Below the pieces are notes generated by a model that was given only the letters and a program-made list of their open reading frames with translations, was not told where the DNA came from and did no database searches. DNA of 64,000 nucleotides from Dermanyssus gallinae (taxonomy: Eukaryota; Arthropoda; Arachnida; Mesostigmata; Dermanyssidae), in contig QVRM01004003.1 in the NCBI GenBank assembly GCA_003439945.1, positions 146,001-210,000 of the forward strand, written 5' to 3'. The position numbers were made by a program, and so were the translations under genes. Shown here one piece after another: positions 61,106 to 64,000 of the stretch; position 1 is the stretch's first letter; every line of letters starts with the position of its first letter.

Positions 61106-61178
61106 GCCCGGCTAGCTCAGTCGGTAGAGCATGAGACTCTTAATCTCAGGGTCGTGGGTTCGAGCCCCACGTTGGGCG
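61106..61178 (+). tRNA. tRNA-Lys (anticodon CTT)
   Basis: 73 bases folding as a full cloverleaf: acceptor stem GCCCGGC with GTTGGGC, D-loop AGTCGGTA, anticodon loop CTCTTAA with anticodon CTT, T-arm GTGGG-TTCGAGC-CCCAC, discriminator G. A box TAGCTCAGTCGG and B box GGTTCGAGCCC are intact. No intron and no encoded CCA. A TTTCTTTT terminator follows at about 61180-61187. Confidence 0.95.
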
Positions 61179-61179
61179 C

Positions 61180-61187
61180 TTTCTTTT
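61180..61187 (+). terminator. RNA polymerase III terminator of tRNA-Lys
   Basis: T-rich TTTCTTTT directly after the tRNA. Confidence 0.7.
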
Positions 61188-61199
61188 CGTCGCATTACA

Positions 61200-61991
61200 G
61201 CTACTCCATCCCCTTCAAACTCAACCCAAACTGAAATTTTTCGCCATGTTCATGCAGTATCGTAAATTACACCTGGTGGCGCAGTTTCAGCTGCTAAAGA
61301 CCTTCGATATAATTTCCCGCCGAAACGCATGCTCTATTTAAGGCCACAGTGTTCACCCAGTAGCTTTTGGGGACTGCTAACAAGACACTTTAGGTTGTAC
61401 TAATTATTGCGTATTGTACAACTTGCAGCGTTTTGCCTACGTGTCGGTTTTAACACATATTTACAAAACTCCCAACGCATATACATATCAGTAGAGTATA
61501 TGTGCGACGATACAGCACCAGAGAAAAAGAAAACACAGAAAATATGTTTAGAAACAACAGCGAAAATAATAAGCGCAACAATACTTACTGCACACGATAA
61601 ATAGAAGGGGAAAATAAAAAGAAGACGAGCAGCAACGACGACAGACAACAAAAACAATGCTTTTTGCTGATACTGTAGCGAGCTGCAGCGCATCCATTCC
61701 GTATCGACAAGAGGTGACCGAAATCGGCCCAATCGTAGCAGAAGCAACGGCACGAGCGAGGAAGGAGCCCACGCATTATTGGTCACGCCCACCAGAAAAA
61801 CCAGCCGTAGCTCATATGGCCGTTTCTGCTATTGTCGGTTATCGCGATATAGAAAGAACAAGCATCATAGTAGTAGCAGTAGTAATAAATTACCTAACTA
61901 GTGATTTCAACCGTGAACCTTAGAATTATCTCCTTTATGCGAATACTCTCAACTAAATATCATGGATTGGCTCCTTTGACCATTCGTATGC

Positions 61992-62024
<33 letters not shown>

Positions 62025-62029
62025 GTCAG

Positions 62030-62069
<40 letters not shown>

Positions 62070-62260
62070 AGATATTTATAAGCTCCTGCCTTTACAACAG
62101 CACTTGCCGATTTCAGGATTTCAAGAACAAGGATCTCGCTTCATGGGTTGAATCTCCTGTGCATGCCCACATGTATGCTAACACTTCCGAAGCAAAATGC
62201 TAAGAACTCAGCGCTATGACAACTAATGAAAAACATTTTTAACAAATCTACATGGAAGGA
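61200..62260. other. No recognisable gene; (TA)n microsatellites
   Basis: TA runs at about 61998-62024 and 62035-62066. The 130-codon minus-strand frame at 61400-61792 is hydrophobic, but overlaps open frames on the other strand and has no motif. Confidence 0.4.
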
Positions 62261-62269
62261 GTTCAGACG

Positions 62270-63010
62270 TACGCTCTATGCACCTTCGCTCGCTGATGAC
62301 TTCTTCCGACACAGGACGGTTCCAATCGACCCAAATATTAAAAAGGAGTTTAAGCATAAAAATACTTCAATGAAGGCTGCGGAGGAACTCTAAACATCTC
62401 GTAACCTTAAAGCTATAAACCTAGCAGCAGGCGCAGTCGAGTTCTAATGAAATTTCCATTGTAGGGACAGGCTACCAACCTTCTACCAAGCGATTTTTGT
62501 GGGGCGCAGCTCACTTCACTTCTTTGCGGAAAGAGGATGGCTTCATACGGCCTATGACATGTAGGGCTCTCTAACTCTAAGGAGACTGGTGGACAGTATA
62601 ACCTTAGCGCTGATTAAGAAAGTGATCGCAGTGGCGTAGCCACAATATGGCTACGTCAAGTCGGCGCAACGTCGAAGAGTGTGAGCTGAGACTGTAGTTT
62701 AGTGTGATGATAAAATTGGGCTCTTGTAACGCAGTCAACACGATTCGCGAGAAAATATTTCCGCGCTGTTTAGCCTCAGTATATCGAATGTTTTTGCCCA
62801 GATGGGAAGTCCATGCAGCGTTTGATGCCCGAGCGGTACAACGCTCGGTGAACAGCCGATGTAGTGGTGTTGAACGTAACCCAAATTCAAGCTATCCAAC
62901 ATCAGAGATCGAGGCTTTGACTGGTTGAGAAATGTGATGACTCAAATCGTATTCGGTGAGCCTATCTATTGTGTACTCAAATTTGGAGACTCTATACTAG
63001 GTGGATAGAA
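62270..63010 (+). pseudogene. Decayed RT of the YLDD retroelement family
   Basis: KEDGFIRPMTC near 62525, then TLRRLVDSITLALIKKVIAV near 62578-62638, VMIKLGSCNAVNTIRE near 62705 (counterpart of VLVKLDFQNAFNTIRRD), and FGDSILGG near 62983 (counterpart of YLDDGILGG). The order matches the 28.2-30.1 kb element. Frameshifts and stops throughout. Confidence 0.55.
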
Positions 63011-63452
63011 TTTGAAGTGCCTGAAAGTCGCGCACATCGTCTTTTGCACATCAACGGGCAGTGCTCTCAGCGGCAGATTGAATCAGTCGGTGTCGCCCGG
63101 TTAGACTTGAAGACTATCTGATCTACTTAACCATATGCCTTAAAGCACGGTAGTGATTGTGCAGAAGTGATTGGGCAACCAGTCCATCATTGCAAGAGCA
63201 GGATTGCAGCAGTCCGTCCCTTGCAAAGACAGAAGGGACGGACAGACCATTTTTAGCACAATTCCTCCCAGCTATTCCAGGATCACGCTTCGGCATGATT
63301 TGCCCGCATGATCCACAATCCGAATGCCTCTGATATTTCTCGGGTATTTATTTTAACCTGACTGCGACTGTCTGTGTGAACTGATATGAGCTGTCGGTAT
63401 GGTTGGTTTTCCACGCATTGTACGAATACTTTAGGTTGTTTCTGTTGCAGCT

Positions 63453-63592
63453 AGCGCTGCTTGTCTCGCTAGCGATCCTATTGGTTGTCTATCATATTAC
63501 GTATGATAGACATCATAGCTACCTAGAAGAAACGTACGGGTACTTCGACAGCAGCAGCAGCAGCAGCAGAAGCAGCAATAGTAGTTACCTGT
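63453..63592 (+). other. Possible exon: one membrane segment followed by poly-Ser
   Basis: A good acceptor (TTTCTGTTGCAG) opens into LALLVSLAILLVVYHITYD, a clear membrane helix, then RHHSYLEETYGYFD and a (CAG/AGC)n-coded serine run. No donor or neighbouring exon could be fixed, and no family recognised. Confidence 0.3.
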
Positions 63593-63639
63593 TTCGCTCT
63601 CTGCACGCTGCATGCAATCTTCGGATGTGTCGTCGTTAA

Positions 63640-64000
63640 TCGGTGTCGCATTTGTGGCCCGTCTTTGTTCGTAGTGGTGGTGGTATCAGTAGTAATGCTG
63701 TTTTGTTGTGCTATGACTCAAGGTGGTGCTGGCCGCAACATTGGTGTGGCAGCACGACAGCCGTTGGTTTCATCGTTGTCGTTTTCTTTTTCCCTTCTTT
63801 CTTCTATTTCTTCTTCTTCTTCGTCTTCTTCGGCTTGTTTTTTTTTCACATCTTCATCCTCTATTGTTTTTCGATTTGTTTCTCTTATTTCTCTTCGATT
63901 TCTGTTAGTGCTACTATGTTGCCTATAGCCAACACTGCCATTCTATAATATCTCCATCTTGGCTACTATCTTGGCAAGATGGTTGGCGCCGGCGAAGGGG
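63640..64000. other. Low-complexity T/C-rich sequence at window end
   Basis: Phe/Ser/Leu-rich frames open in all three forward frames come from TTC/TCT repeats; nothing to annotate as a gene. Confidence 0.5.

Noticed and set aside
61400..61792. 130-codon hydrophobic minus-strand frame
   Set aside because: No motif, no promoter or splice context, opposite strand equally open.

Overview
Eukaryotic nuclear DNA with intron-containing genes, many (TA)n and (AAT)n microsatellites, and a heavy load of decayed non-LTR retrotransposons and mariner elements. The best clue to the organism is a two-exon defensin gene on the minus strand at 5.5-6.1 kb. Its mature peptide begins GFGCPFNQ and ends TCTCYR, the form known from ticks, mesostigmatid mites and scorpions. 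I therefore infer a chelicerate, most likely a parasitiform mite or tick; the species cannot be told from the sequence.

Layout. 0-0.5 kb: C-terminal end of an R2-like retrotransposon (restriction-like endonuclease). 0.5-5.4 kb: no convincing gene, one mariner scrap. 5.4-6.2 kb: defensin gene with TATA box and poly(A) signal. 6.3 kb: tRNA-derived SINE with a terminal hairpin. 7.6-9.5 kb: decayed R1-type LINE on the minus strand, part of it tandemly amplified as 550-bp units. 9.6-10.2 kb: mariner fragment. 11-13.7 kb: zinc-knuckle ORF1-like fragment and a decayed reverse transcriptase (RT). 15.5-19.65 kb: RT/endonuclease element carrying an internal 1.5-kb tandem duplication. 20.4-25.1 kb: scraps, a GC-rich block and a long TA/TC microsatellite tract.

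25.2-56.2 kb is the main feature: a tandem segmental duplication. Copy A is about 25.2-41.7 kb and copy B about 42.5-56.2 kb. Each copy carries an eight-exon gene for a very divergent Cys-loop ligand-gated ion channel subunit (nicotinic-receptor-like fold). I assembled the exons from splice signals and matching phases. In copy B they sum to an intact 445-residue frame: signal peptide, ligand-binding domain with Cys-loop, M1-M4. Copy A has the same exons, but a 1-base deletion with an in-frame stop in exon 5 makes it a probable pseudogene. Both lack the usual agonist-binding aromatic residues, the vicinal cysteines and the M2 glutamate ring, so the ligand and ion selectivity are unknown. Introns of both copies hold shared LINE remnants. 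Later insertions differ: a nearly complete mariner and a SINE only in A; a different SINE and a nested retroelement with an 11-bp target-site duplication in B.

56.2-64 kb: two decayed RT fragments at 57.5-59 kb, a tRNA-Lys(CTT) gene at 61.1 kb, another decayed RT at 62.3-63 kb, and a possible membrane-segment exon at 63.43 kb. Exon joins are inferred from the genome alone and have no transcript support here.
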